Assembly: GCA_944389275.1 (NCBI GenBank)
Contig: CALXLT010000054.1
Span: forward strand, 1 to 47,837
Origin: an uncultured Spirochaetaceae bacterium
GTDB lineage: Bacteria > Spirochaetota > Spirochaetia > Sphaerochaetales > Sphaerochaetaceae
DNA: 47,837 nt
Reading direction: 5' to 3'
Position 1 is the stretch's first letter; each line of letters starts with the position of its first letter. This document shows positions 1 through 7,283 of this stretch, one piece after another. The notes beneath the pieces are model-generated. The model made no database searches, was not told the origin of the DNA, and saw nothing but the letters and a program-made list of their open reading frames with translations. A program made the position numbers and the translations under genes.

Positions 1-199
1 GCCAGGGATATTCCTTCTTGAGATCCAGGATATAGCTGTTTAGCTCATACTCGGAGACGAAGCGCCTTTCCTTCTCGTATACGCTCTTCTCCCAGCTCAG
101 GAGAGCATTGTACAGGAAGCGGCATGAACCGCCGGAGCGCCTGATCTGGCCCTCCTGTTCCTCTGTCGGGTATATCCTGACAACGTATCCTGTGAGCAT
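1..199 (-). CDS. tnpB: TnpB / IS605 OrfB family RNA-guided nuclease, N-terminal part (cut by window edge)
   Basis: The frame starts at ATG 199 and stays open for 66 codons to the window edge. It begins MLTGYVVRIYPTEEQ and continues with a segment containing GGSCRFLYNALLSW. This is the typical N-terminus of IS200/IS605 OrfB (TnpB): a short beta strand, 'YPT.EQ', then the helix with 'CRF.YN'. TnpB proteins are RNA-guided, RuvC-type nucleases carried by IS200/IS605 and IS607 elements. Only the N-terminal helix-turn-helix-like part is visible, so the RuvC residues and the omega-RNA at the 3' end cannot be judged. A perfect 8-bp hairpin lies 30-58 nt upstream of the start, as expected for the element's left end. 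Family confidence is high; integrity is unknown. Confidence 0.82.
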   Translation of the reverse strand, partial: MLTGYVVRIYPTEEQEGQIRRSGGSCRFLYNALLSWEKSVYEKERRFVSEYELNSYILDLKKEYPW

Positions 200-229
200 G
201 GTTCATCATAACATGGCTGCCGATTCATC

Positions 230-257
230 TCCACCTTAATCTTCCTTTGAAGGTGGA
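230..257. mobile_element. Sub-terminal hairpin of the IS200/IS605-type element
   Basis: TCCACCTT (230-237) and AAGGTGGA (250-257) form a perfect 8-bp stem with a 12-nt loop, placed just upstream of the tnpB start. IS200/IS605 elements carry imperfect or perfect hairpins near each end in place of terminal inverted repeats, and TnpA recognises them. I infer that this is the left-end hairpin. The exact element boundary cannot be fixed because the family makes no target duplication; it probably lies between the hairpin and about position 300. No tnpA is seen in the window. Confidence 0.6.
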
Positions 258-495
258 GTCCTCTCGGCTGATTGTGATAGACGGAGAACGGCAGCGAGAC
301 ATTGTGCCGTCCATCGATCTCCATCGAGAGCGGATCGAGGACAAGGCCTGTCTGGAAGGAGCTTGAGGTATAATCCTGAAGCCCATCGACCTTATACTCA
401 GCCTCAACCGCGACTTATGGTGACCATTCAAGCTCCGCAGCTGCCAGCAAGGATGGCAGGAGCAGGGCGAAAATCAATACAGCATGCTTTCTCAT
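258..495 (-). pseudogene. Broken gene for an exported protein, interrupted by a stop codon and the tnpB element
   Basis: Reading from ATG 495 gives a clean signal peptide (MRKHAVLIFALLLPSLLAAA, then ELEWSP) followed by a TAA stop at 415-417. Beyond the stop the same frame continues with plausible protein (VAVEAEYKVDGLQDYTSS, later LDPLSMEIDGRHNVSLPF) until the mobile element hairpin. A single T-to-A change in a Tyr codon (SPY to SP-stop) would explain the stop. The remainder of the gene is displaced by the insertion and is not in the window. The hydrophobic start and the alternating beta-like sequence suggest a periplasmic or outer-membrane protein, but I do not recognise the family. Whether the stop came before or after the insertion cannot be told. 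Confidence 0.55.
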
Positions 496-531
496 AAGGG
501 AATTGTAGCATATGGCTACGCCCTTATCTCA

Positions 532-927
532 TTATTTCTCCCTGTCTCTGAGAAGAAATATGGAAATGCACGCGACAGCTATGCCGAGCATGCCAAGTCC
601 CGCCTCGGTCTCAAGCTCATCCAGTACTGAGAGAACCGTGACAGCTATGCCCATCGCGAGGGCAACTCCCCTCACGGCTGTCCATACTATGGACTCCACA
701 TCCTTCTTCCTGCCGCTGGATGATGTGGAGGCCATCAGCTCATCCACCGACACTCCAAGCGCCTGGGCAAGGCGCGGGAACGAAGCGACGTCAGGATACG
801 AGAGATCCCTCTCCCATTTGGAGACCGCCTTGTCCGTGACGCCCATGAGATTGGCAAGATCCGCCTGCGTCATGCCCTTCTCCTTCCTCTTTTCCGAAAT
901 CGTTACGCCTAATGTCTTCTTTTCCAT
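532..927 (-). CDS. XRE-family regulator with C-terminal membrane segments
   Basis: The N-terminal half is a Cro/C1-type helix-turn-helix: TISEKRKEKGMTQADLANL, then GVTDKAVSKWERDLSYPD and LARALGVSVDELM-like sequence. This is the common 'helix-turn-helix domain-containing protein' found in Firmicutes and spirochaetes. The C-terminal half holds two hydrophobic segments (around VRGVALAMGIAVTVLSVL and GLGMLGIAVACISIFLL), so the protein is probably anchored in the inner membrane with the DNA-binding domain in the cytoplasm. I chose the ATG at 927 (MEKKTLG); upstream in-frame alternatives are ATG 936 and GTG 963, and none has a strong ribosome site. It is divergent from xseA with about 100 bp between them. 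Target genes are unknown. Confidence 0.75.
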   Translation of the reverse strand: MEKKTLGVTISEKRKEKGMTQADLANLMGVTDKAVSKWERDLSYPDVASFPRLAQALGVSVDELMASTSSSGRKKDVESIVWTAVRGVALAMGIAVTVLSVLDELETEAGLGMLGIAVACISIFLLRDREK

Positions 928-1024
928 GGCATCCATGATACACGGAAAGCCTTTGGGAATCACTCGACAGCTGGTTTACCCGGCTCTACCGGCAGTTTAC
1001 CTTCCCTTCTCTTGATACTAGAAT

Positions 1025-2365
1025 ATGCCCATGGCAGCCTACGACGCGATTGGAAGGACACTGACTGTATCAGAGGCTAATACGATCATCCGCGATACAG
1101 TCTCGGAGCTTTTCTCCGAGCTCACGATCGAGGGTGAGATATCGGGATTCAGGCCATCCTCGTCAGGGCATTGGTATTTCACGCTCAAGGATAGCCATGC
1201 TGCTATAGACGCGGCTGTGTTCCGCAGCGCCCAGTACTCCATGCAGCTTCCGAAGAACGGGGACCTCGTGATCGCCAAAGGCTCGGTCTCCTACTACACC
1301 AAGACAGGAAAGCTCTCCTTCGTCATAAGGGCCATGAAGGTAAAGGGAGAGGGAGGGCTTCTTGAGATAATCGAGAAGAGGAAGGACTACTACCGGAGCC
1401 TCGGATACTTCGACGAGGACAGGAAGCGGCCGATTCCAGAGACGATAAGGCGCATAGGCGTCGTGACAAGCCCGACGGGAGCTGCCATCCGCGACATACT
1501 GAACATAACGCGGCGGCGCGCTCCTGGCATCGATATACTGATCTTCCCCACAGCTGTACAGGGAGAAGGGGCAAAGGAAGAGATAGCCATGCGCATCAGG
1601 CAGGCAAGCATGTTCAGCGCGGCGGATGTCCTTATCGTCGGACGCGGAGGCGGAAGCACGGAGGATCTTATGGCATTCTCCGAGCCTGAGGTCATAGAGG
1701 CGATACATGAGTGCTCCATCCCCGTGATATCCGCAGTCGGGCATGAGATAGACTGGCCGATCTCCGACTTCGCGGCAGATAGGCGTGCCCCTACCCCGTC
1801 AGCAGCCGCTGAGCTTGTGACGGAGACGGCATACAGAAGGAGCGAAAGGCTCACGTCAGATCTCATGCTCCTCAATTCGCTGATGCGCTCAAAGGTGCTG
1901 AAGGCAGAGAGCCGATGCCGCGGCATGGAAAGCCTTCGTCCGCTTCTTGAAAGGAAGCTTGAACGGGCAAAGGGGATGATACCATCTGTTCAGGAGCTTA
2001 CCCACACGCTCAGGATGCGCCTTGCCCTCAGGCGCTCTGAGCTTGGATGGACTGAGGAGGAGGCGCATAGGGCCATGGCAGGACGGCTGGAAGGCCCCCG
2101 GTCCCTGATCGCGTCCACACTCGATAGGATGAACGCATCCATCAGGGCGAAGGCAGCGGCGGCTGCCGCAAGGCTTGACGCGGCTGCAAGGGAGACGGAG
2201 GCGCTCTCACCGCTCTCGATACTTTCCCGTGGATACTCTGTCACGACAGACAGCAGCGGCCGCGTGATACATGATGCAATGGACGTCAGTCCTGGCGATA
2301 TGATAACCACAAGGCTTGGCAAAGGCCTTCTGGTTTCCAGAGTGGAGGATAAGGATGAGCTTTGA
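1025..2365 (+). CDS. xseA: Exodeoxyribonuclease VII large subunit
   Basis: 446 codons, normal length for XseA. The N-terminal OB-fold (about residues 5-100, with LTVSEANTIIRDTVSELFSE and EGEISGFRPSSSGHWYFTLKD) is followed by the catalytic domain with GVVTSPTGAAIRDIL, a GRGGGSTEDL motif near residue 205 and PVISAVGHEIDWPISDFAADRRAPTPSAAAE-like sequence, all hallmark segments. The C-terminal half is helical and Arg/Glu-rich, ending in SPLSILSRGYS. The enzyme degrades single-stranded DNA from either end together with XseB. The gene overlaps xseB by 11 nt and so heads a xseA-xseB-purU operon. The start could also be ATG 1031 (MAAYDAIG); neither has a good Shine-Dalgarno site. Confidence 0.96.
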   Translation: MPMAAYDAIGRTLTVSEANTIIRDTVSELFSELTIEGEISGFRPSSSGHWYFTLKDSHAAIDAAVFRSAQYSMQLPKNGDLVIAKGSVSYYTKTGKLSFVIRAMKVKGEGGLLEIIEKRKDYYRSLGYFDEDRKRPIPETIRRIGVVTSPTGAAIRDILNITRRRAPGIDILIFPTAVQGEGAKEEIAMRIRQASMFSAADVLIVGRGGGSTEDLMAFSEPEVIEAIHECSIPVISAVGHEIDWPISDFAADRRAPTPSAAAELVTETAYRRSERLTSDLMLLNSLMRSKVLKAESRCRGMESLRPLLERKLERAKGMIPSVQELTHTLRMRLALRRSELGWTEEEAHRAMAGRLEGPRSLIASTLDRMNASIRAKAAAAAARLDAAARETEALSPLSILSRGYSVTTDSSGRVIHDAMDVSPGDMITTRLGKGLLVSRVEDKDEL

Positions 2366-2576
2366 AAGCGATCTGAAGAGGATGGAGGAGATAACCGATC
2401 TCCTCAAGAAGGATGACACGGGGCTTGAGGATGCGATCAAGCTCTATGAGGAGGCAACGGCTCTCGGCAAGAAGCTCAGCAAGACGCTCTCGGAGATCGA
2501 GAGGAAGATAGAGATCGTCACATCGGAGGAAGAGGACGTGCTGACGGCAGAGGAGCTGGAGGACGAGGATGACTAA
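2355..2576 (+). CDS. xseB: Exodeoxyribonuclease VII small subunit
   Basis: 73 residues, beginning MSFESDLKRMEEITDLL and carrying the family signature of a two-helix hairpin (GLEDAIKLYEEATALGKKLSKTL) with an acidic tail ending EDEDD. XseB forms a complex with XseA in exonuclease VII. I chose ATG 2355 over an upstream in-frame start at 2316 because GGAGG lies at 2344-2348, six bases before it, and because it matches family length. Its start lies inside the end of xseA and its end overlaps the purU start by 8 nt, so the three genes are translationally coupled. Confidence 0.95.
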   Translation: MSFESDLKRMEEITDLLKKDDTGLEDAIKLYEEATALGKKLSKTLSEIERKIEIVTSEEEDVLTAEELEDEDD

Positions 2577-3426
2577 GGCCATATTCCTCATACAGGCGGA
2601 TGACAAGAAGGGGCTTCTCGCATCGACCGTGGATTTCTTCTACGGCAAGGGCTTCAATATCTTGCACTGCCAGCAGCATACGGATAGCTACGAGAAGCGC
2701 TATTTCATGCGCATCGAGCTCGATGCCTCGGACATGAAGATGACGAGAAAGGCCCTGGAGGATGAGTTCGGGGCGCTTGCAAAGGAGCTTGGGCTGGATT
2801 GGTCGCTTCACTGGACAGACTACAGGATGCGCGTGGCGATCCTCGTGTCGAAGACAAGCCATTGCCTCTATGATCTTATATCGAGGCAGCTGGAGGGCGA
2901 GCTTGACTGCGAGATCCCGCTCATAATCTCCAACCATCCTGACATGGAGCGCGTCGCGAACCAGTTCCGCATCCCCTACTATTACTTCCCTGTCGGAGAT
3001 GACAAGGCTAGGCAGGAGGGGAAGATACGCGAGCTTCTCAAGCGCTTTGACATAGATCTTGTCGTGCTTGCCCGCTACATGCAGATACTCTCTCCGGAGT
3101 TCACGGACGAGTGGAAAGGCAGAATCATAAACATCCACCACGCGTTCCTGCCGGCGTTCCAGGGCGCAAATCCATACCTCAGGGCATACAACAGGGGCGT
3201 GAAGATGATCGGGGCGACGGCGCACTACGCATCGGAGGACCTGGATCAGGGGCCTATCATCGAGCAGGATGTGGTGAGGGTGAACCATGAGCTCACCCCA
3301 TCAGGGCTGAAGGAAGTCGGCAAGGACTGCGAGAGGCGCGTGCTCGCATCAGCGGTCAAGGCCCATCTCGAGCATAGGATAATCGTATACAAGAACAGGA
3401 CGATAGTGTTCGCCGTCGAACGCTAG
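2569..3426 (+). CDS. purU: Formyltetrahydrofolate deformylase
   Basis: 285 codons, the usual length. An N-terminal ACT domain (about 1-80: AIFLIQADDKKGLLASTVDFF, with FNILHCQQHTD) precedes the formyltransferase-fold hydrolase domain: MRVAILVSKTSHCLYDLI, IPLIISNHPD, then VVLARYMQILSPEF, INIHHAFLPAFQGANPY, GVKMIGATAHYASEDLD and QGPIIEQDV. The catalytic Asn/His/Asp positions of the family lie in the ISNH, IHHAFLPAF and DQGPII segments. The enzyme hydrolyses 10-formyl-THF to formate and THF, which balances one-carbon pools and supplies formate to PurT. The gene overlaps xseB and its 3' end overlaps the convergent pseudouridine synthase gene by 4 nt. Confidence 0.96.
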   Translation: MTKAIFLIQADDKKGLLASTVDFFYGKGFNILHCQQHTDSYEKRYFMRIELDASDMKMTRKALEDEFGALAKELGLDWSLHWTDYRMRVAILVSKTSHCLYDLISRQLEGELDCEIPLIISNHPDMERVANQFRIPYYYFPVGDDKARQEGKIRELLKRFDIDLVVLARYMQILSPEFTDEWKGRIINIHHAFLPAFQGANPYLRAYNRGVKMIGATAHYASEDLDQGPIIEQDVVRVNHELTPSGLKEVGKDCERRVLASAVKAHLEHRIIVYKNRTIVFAVER

Positions 3427-4109
3427 ATCGATATCGTGAGCTTGCGGCCAGAGCATGGCTCTATGTAGCTTATGCTTATGGCCTCGAGCCCGAATGACGG
3501 GGACTCCATGCCGCCATACTGCGTGTCGCCTATTATCGGATGGCCAGCCCACGCAAGGTGGGATCTTATCTGATGCCGGAAGCCCTTGGTTATCGTGCAG
3601 CGGAAGACTCCATCCTCCTCAGGCACCGCCTCCGTGGTATAGACCTTCCCCTTAACATGCCTCTGGTTGGCCCACACGGGGCGCACGCTCCTGTTTCCGG
3701 GCCCAAACGCGCGGAAATATGATGTTATAGCTGAAGGCCCATCCTCTATCGGGAAGAACGGGAAGGGCTCGAAACCCTCATCAAGAGTCCTTCCGGACGA
3801 TGTCTCCGCGATATATTCCTTGACGATCATATCCTTCTTCTGCTGCTGCATCAGGGCATCATATGCCTTCTGGCTGCGAGCGATAAGGACAAGCCCCTTT
3901 GTCGGGTTGTCAAGGCGATGCACTACCCCGCCCTCCCACTCATTGGGGCCATGGCAGCATCTTATCTCAGGGTATGAGGCTGAAGCTATTGAAAGGAGAG
4001 TACGCCCGTCTATCGTGCTCTTAAGAGGCACTGTGGGGATGCCGCTCTCCTTCCAGTATACAAGCGTATCCGGTCCCTCGAAGACCAGATGGGTCTTATC
4101 AGTTGTCAC
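3423..4109 (-). CDS. RluA-family RNA pseudouridine synthase
   Basis: 228 codons. The catalytic motif GGVVHRLDNPTKGLVLIA places the nucleophile at Asp67, followed by SQKAYDALMQQQKKDMIVKEYIAE and the C-terminal GFRHQIRSHLAWAGHPIIGDTQYGG motif, all typical of RluA/RluD-type enzymes. There is no N-terminal S4 domain and the protein is short, as in the RluC/TruC-like small members. It isomerises uridine in rRNA or tRNA; the target site cannot be predicted. It overlaps the BI-1 gene upstream by 11 nt (operon) and its last 4 nt overlap purU on the other strand. Confidence 0.92.
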   Translation of the reverse strand: MTTDKTHLVFEGPDTLVYWKESGIPTVPLKSTIDGRTLLSIASASYPEIRCCHGPNEWEGGVVHRLDNPTKGLVLIARSQKAYDALMQQQKKDMIVKEYIAETSSGRTLDEGFEPFPFFPIEDGPSAITSYFRAFGPGNRSVRPVWANQRHVKGKVYTTEAVPEEDGVFRCTITKGFRHQIRSHLAWAGHPIIGDTQYGGMESPSFGLEAISISYIEPCSGRKLTISI

Positions 4110-4809
4110 TTGACCTTCCGAAGATCCTCAGGAGATACAGGAAGATATTGAGGAAATCAAGATAGAGATCCAACGCTCCGAGTATGCCGATCTTCGTAAG
4201 CTCCTCGTTCGTCATCATCGATCCATATGACCTGTTCATATCAGCGATCTTCTGGCTGTCCCATGCCGTGAGGCCTGTGAAGAGGAGCACTCCAACCGCG
4301 GAGATGAGTAGATCGAGGGCGGATGACCCGAGGAACATATTGATCAGAAGCGCCACGAGCATGCCGATCAGAGCCATCGAGAGATAGCCGCCGATGCCCC
4401 TGAGGTCCTTCTTCGTCACCGCTCCGTAGATAGCGCCGGCAGCGAATACGGAGGCTGCGGAGATGAACGCAAGGACAAGCGTCGTCTGGGCATAGATGAT
4501 GAATATGGATGTAAGCGTCATGCCCGTCACGGCAGAGTATGCGATGAATAGCGCGATAGCCGATCCCGTGCGGAGCCTCTCGATCCTTCCTGAGAGGGCC
4601 ATGACAAGCACAAGCTGTGCGATAAACGCGCCGATCATCACCATCGGGTTGCTGTAGAAGAACTGGATGAATGAAAGCGAGCGGGAGAGCGCAAACGAGA
4701 CAGCCGTCGTGACCAGAAGCCCTGCGATCATCCAAAGGTATACATTGCGGAGAAGGACATTCTCCCTTATTTTCACATCATGAAGAATGACGTCTTTGCT
4801 GTTGTTCAT
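4099..4809 (-). CDS. Bax inhibitor-1 (BI-1/YccA) family membrane protein
   Basis: 236 residues with about seven transmembrane segments. Family features include NVYLWMIAGLLVTTAVSF near the start, GMTLTSIFIIY, the segment LFTGLTAWDSQKIADM and the C-terminal LYLDFLNIFLYLLRIF. Bacterial members act as membrane channels or modulate FtsH-type proteolysis; a precise role is not known. I start at ATG 4809 (MNNSKDV), which has GGAG seven bases upstream, instead of a longer upstream frame that runs through the promoter. It is the first gene of a two-gene operon with the pseudouridine synthase and is divergent from the peroxiredoxin gene. Confidence 0.92.
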   Translation of the reverse strand: MNNSKDVILHDVKIRENVLLRNVYLWMIAGLLVTTAVSFALSRSLSFIQFFYSNPMVMIGAFIAQLVLVMALSGRIERLRTGSAIALFIAYSAVTGMTLTSIFIIYAQTTLVLAFISAASVFAAGAIYGAVTKKDLRGIGGYLSMALIGMLVALLINMFLGSSALDLLISAVGVLLFTGLTAWDSQKIADMNRSYGSMMTNEELTKIGILGALDLYLDFLNIFLYLLRIFGRSSDN

Positions 4810-4827
4810 ATAAAAACTCCTAATAAA

Positions 4828-4856
4828 ATGATATATTAATCTTGGCCAGAGGGCAA
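4828..4856 (-). promoter_or_regulatory. Sigma-70-like promoter of the BI-1/pseudouridine synthase operon
   Basis: On the minus strand TTGCCC (4856-4851) and TATCAT (4833-4828) are separated by 17 bp and lie 19 bp upstream of the BI-1 ATG, with the AGGAG ribosome site between. This fits a vegetative promoter; the call rests on sequence only. Confidence 0.5.
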
Positions 4857-4888
4857 ATGCTTCATCAACAATACACAAGGAGAACGCT

Positions 4889-5359
4889 ATGCTTGAAGAA
4901 GGAACAAAGGCACCTCTTTTCACGCTGCAGGACAGAAATGGCAGCGACGTATCGCTTGAAAGCTTCCGCGGAGGCTATGTACTGGTATACTTCTATCCCC
5001 GCGACAACACGCCAGGATGCACGGCGGAGGCCTGCTCCATCAGGGACAATATGCCGGACTTCGGGTCGCTTGGGCTGAGTGTCATCGGCATAAGCCCGGA
5101 CAAGGCAGAGTCCCACAGGCGCTTTGGGGAGAAATACGGCCTCAGCTTCACCCTTCTCTCGGATCCTGAGCATAAGGCGATGGAGGCATATGGGGCATAC
5201 GGAGAGAAGATGATGTACGGCAAGAAGACAATGGGAGTCATCCGCTCATCATTCCTCATTGATCCCGAGGGGACCATCGTGAAGGTCTGGAAGAAGGTGA
5301 ACACAAAGACCCATGGCGATGATGTCAAGAAAGCATTTCTAGAGATAACAAGCAGATAA
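4889..5359 (+). CDS. bcp: Peroxiredoxin, BCP/PrxQ type
   Basis: 156 codons, full length. It begins MLEEGTKAPLFTLQDRNG and has the PrxQ active site YPRDNTPGCTAEACSIRD with peroxidatic Cys44 and a resolving Cys49 five residues later, the atypical 2-Cys arrangement. VIGISPDKAESHRRF and the final helix with TKTHGDDVKKAF are also typical. The enzyme reduces hydroperoxides with thioredoxin as donor and is cytoplasmic. AAGGAG lies eight bases before the ATG. The gene stands alone, divergent from the BI-1 operon and ended by a strong stem-loop. Confidence 0.95.
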   Translation: MLEEGTKAPLFTLQDRNGSDVSLESFRGGYVLVYFYPRDNTPGCTAEACSIRDNMPDFGSLGLSVIGISPDKAESHRRFGEKYGLSFTLLSDPEHKAMEAYGAYGEKMMYGKKTMGVIRSSFLIDPEGTIVKVWKKVNTKTHGDDVKKAFLEITSR

Positions 5360-5363
5360 AAGC

Positions 5364-5391
5364 ATGATGCCCTCGTGAGCGAGGGCATCAT
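5364..5391 (-). terminator. Stem-loop between convergent bcp and the UPF0210 operon
   Basis: A perfect 12-bp inverted repeat (5364-5375 with 5380-5391) around a 4-nt loop. On the minus strand it is followed by GCTTTTAT, so it looks like the intrinsic terminator of the UPF0237-UPF0210 operon. On the plus strand a U-tract is missing, but the same hairpin can block read-through from bcp. Confidence 0.75.
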
Positions 5392-5393
5392 CG

Positions 5394-6758
5394 TCAGTTC
5401 CTGAAGCTATGCACAGGGGCTGGTATCCTTCCCCCGCGGCTTATGAAGCGCTCGGAGGAGAAGCGGCTCACAGGCATTATAGGCGCGTAGCCCAGAAGGC
5501 CTCCGAAATGGGCAGTGTCCCCCACGTCCTTGCCTATCACCGGGATCACGCGCACAGCGGTCGTCTTCTGGTTCACCATGCCGATAGCCATCTCATCAGC
5601 TATTATCCCGGAGATCGTCGAAGCGGGCGTTGATCCGGGGATCGCGATCATGTCCAGCCCGACTGAGCATATGCAGGTCATGGCCTCAAGCTTCTCGATC
5701 GAAAGAGAGCCGCGCTTGACGGCATTGATCATGCCCTGGTCCTCGCTCACTGGGATGAACGCGCCCGAAAGTCCTCCGACATAGCTGGACGCCATTATGC
5801 CGCCCTTCTTCACCTGGTCGTTCAGGAGCGCGAGCGCGGCAGTGGTGCCAGGCGCGCCCGTGCTCTCTATGCCCATCGCCTCTATGATATCCGAGATGGA
5901 ATCGCCTATCGCCGGGGTCGGCGCGAGCGAAAGATCGACGATGCCGAACGGGATGCCCATCCTCCTTGACGCCTCCTGCGCGACAAGCTGGCCAAGCCTC
6001 GTGATCTTGAATGCCGTGCGCTTTATCGTCTCGCCAAGCACTCCGAAATCCCCGCTTCCAACGCTCTCGACAGCGTGCTTTATCACGCCCGGGCCGCTGA
6101 CGCCGACATTGATGACCGCGTCGGCTTCGGTAACGCCATGGAACGCGCCCGCCATGAAGGGGTTGTCATCGGGAGCATTGCAGAATACCACGAGCTTCGA
6201 GCAGGCGATGGAATCCTTGTCCGCGGTCAGCTCGGCGCTCTTCCGGATCACACGGCCCATAAGCGCCACCGCATCCATGTTTATGCCGACCTTCGTGGAG
6301 CCAAGAGCCACGGATGAGCATACCCTCTCCGTCTCCTTCAGCGCCTCAGGAATCGACTCGATGAGAAGACGCTCCGACTCGGTCATTCCCTTCACGGGAA
6401 GCGCCGAATAGCCACCGATGAAGTTGACGCCCACAGCCTCCGAGACCTTATCGAGAGTGCGGGCGATCTTCACGAAATCATCTGTGCTTCTGCAGCATGA
6501 TGACCCGACAAGCCCGATAGGCGTCACGGATATCCTCTTGTTGACGACCTTTATGGCATAGTCGCGCTCTATCTCATTGCCTGTCTTCACCAGATCCTTG
6601 GCTGTATAGGCTATCCTGTCATATATCTTCCTGCAGAGCGTGTCGACGCTGTCTGACATGCATTCAAGGAGCGAGATGCCGAGGGTTATCGTCCTGACAT
6701 CCAGGTTCTCCTTCTCTATCATCAGGTTCGTTTCTACGACTTCATTGAGATTGATCAT
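5394..6758 (-). CDS. UPF0210 (PFL/DUF711) family protein
   Basis: 454 residues, the normal size for UPF0210. Recognisable blocks are [16 protein letters not shown] at the start, [61 protein letters not shown] and [18 protein letters not shown]. The fold is related to pyruvate formate-lyase and glycyl-radical proteins, but the function is unproven. I start at ATG 6758 ([10 protein letters not shown]), preceded by GAGG, instead of a longer upstream frame that overlaps the ACT gene. It is the second gene of an operon with the UPF0237 ACT protein, a pairing conserved in many anaerobes. A 12-bp stem-loop terminates it. Confidence 0.92.
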   Translation of the reverse strand: MINLNEVVETNLMIEKENLDVRTITLGISLLECMSDSVDTLCRKIYDRIAYTAKDLVKTGNEIERDYAIKVVNKRISVTPIGLVGSSCCRSTDDFVKIARTLDKVSEAVGVNFIGGYSALPVKGMTESERLLIESIPEALKETERVCSSVALGSTKVGINMDAVALMGRVIRKSAELTADKDSIACSKLVVFCNAPDDNPFMAGAFHGVTEADAVINVGVSGPGVIKHAVESVGSGDFGVLGETIKRTAFKITRLGQLVAQEASRRMGIPFGIVDLSLAPTPAIGDSISDIIEAMGIESTGAPGTTAALALLNDQVKKGGIMASSYVGGLSGAFIPVSEDQGMINAVKRGSLSIEKLEAMTCICSVGLDMIAIPGSTPASTISGIIADEMAIGMVNQKTTAVRVIPVIGKDVGDTAHFGGLLGYAPIMPVSRFSSERFISRGGRIPAPVHSFRN

Positions 6759-6760
6759 CT

Positions 6761-7039
6761 TCAGATCCTCTGCATGCTCTCGAATATCTCCTCGCGCTGG
6801 AGCTTCACGATGCATCCTATGCCGTCCCCGAGAGAGGAAAGCTCTGAGGAGAGCGCGCTGAACTCCTTCGTGGATGCATTGGTATCAACGATCATCATCA
6901 TGTTGAAATAGCCATCGACGATCGTCTGCGAGATATCGAGTATATTGACGTTGCTGTCCGCAAGGTATGAGCAGACCTTGGCGATGATGCCCACCTGGTC
7001 CTTTCCGACTACTGTTAGTATTGACTTATGCATGGGCAT
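6761..7039 (-). CDS. UPF0237 ACT-domain protein
   Basis: 92 codons, consisting of a single ACT domain plus a short linker: [44 protein letters not shown] and [27 protein letters not shown] domains bind amino acids or other small ligands, and this family resembles the GcvR regulators. It lies two bases upstream of the UPF0210 gene, so I infer it senses a ligand for that protein. The start could be ATG 7039 or ATG 7033 ([10 protein letters not shown]); the second fits homologues' N-termini and the first has GGA nearer. No DNA-binding domain is present. Confidence 0.92.
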   Translation of the reverse strand: MPMHKSILTVVGKDQVGIIAKVCSYLADSNVNILDISQTIVDGYFNMMMIVDTNASTKEFSALSSELSSLGDGIGCIVKLQREEIFESMQRI

Positions 7040-7160
7040 AGTATCCTAGATACGGCACTATAGAGACAAGGGGGAAAGGATGGTTCCAGAGCGGGCCTAA
7101 GCCATGCTCCAAGGGAAATGACGGATGTTCCTGAAGCCAACCTGGCTTATGATGAAAGCT

Positions 7161-7243
7161 TGCCCAGAACGGGACTTGAACCCGTACGACCAAAGGTCAA
7201 AGGATTTTAAGTCCTTTGTGTCTACCGATTTCACCATCTGGGC
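7161..7243 (-). tRNA. tRNA-Leu (anticodon TAA)
   Basis: The acceptor arms GCCCAGA (7243-7237) and TCTGGGC (7168-7162) pair perfectly, with discriminator A at 7161. The anticodon stem AAGGA/TCCTT encloses the loop with TAA, and a long variable arm (TGACCTTTGGTCG) marks it as class II. The T-arm is CGGGTTCAAGTCCCG. CCA is not encoded. A -10-like TAATAT lies at 7255-7250, so it may have its own promoter downstream of the FAD gene. Confidence 0.97.
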
Positions 7244-7283
7244 TTGAGGATATTATCGCACAGAATGGGGCGTTAGTGAAGCA

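Noticed and set aside
1390..1926. Long open frame on the minus strand inside xseA
   Set aside because: It mirrors xseA codons, has no family match and no ribosome site; a shadow of the real gene.
5797..6411. 204-codon open frame on the plus strand inside the UPF0210 gene
   Set aside because: Ser/Pro/Ala-rich shadow frame opposite a conserved gene.
7090..7160. Hairpin AAGCCA/TGGCTT beside tRNA-Leu as terminator
   Set aside because: No U-tract on either strand and the stem is only six base pairs.
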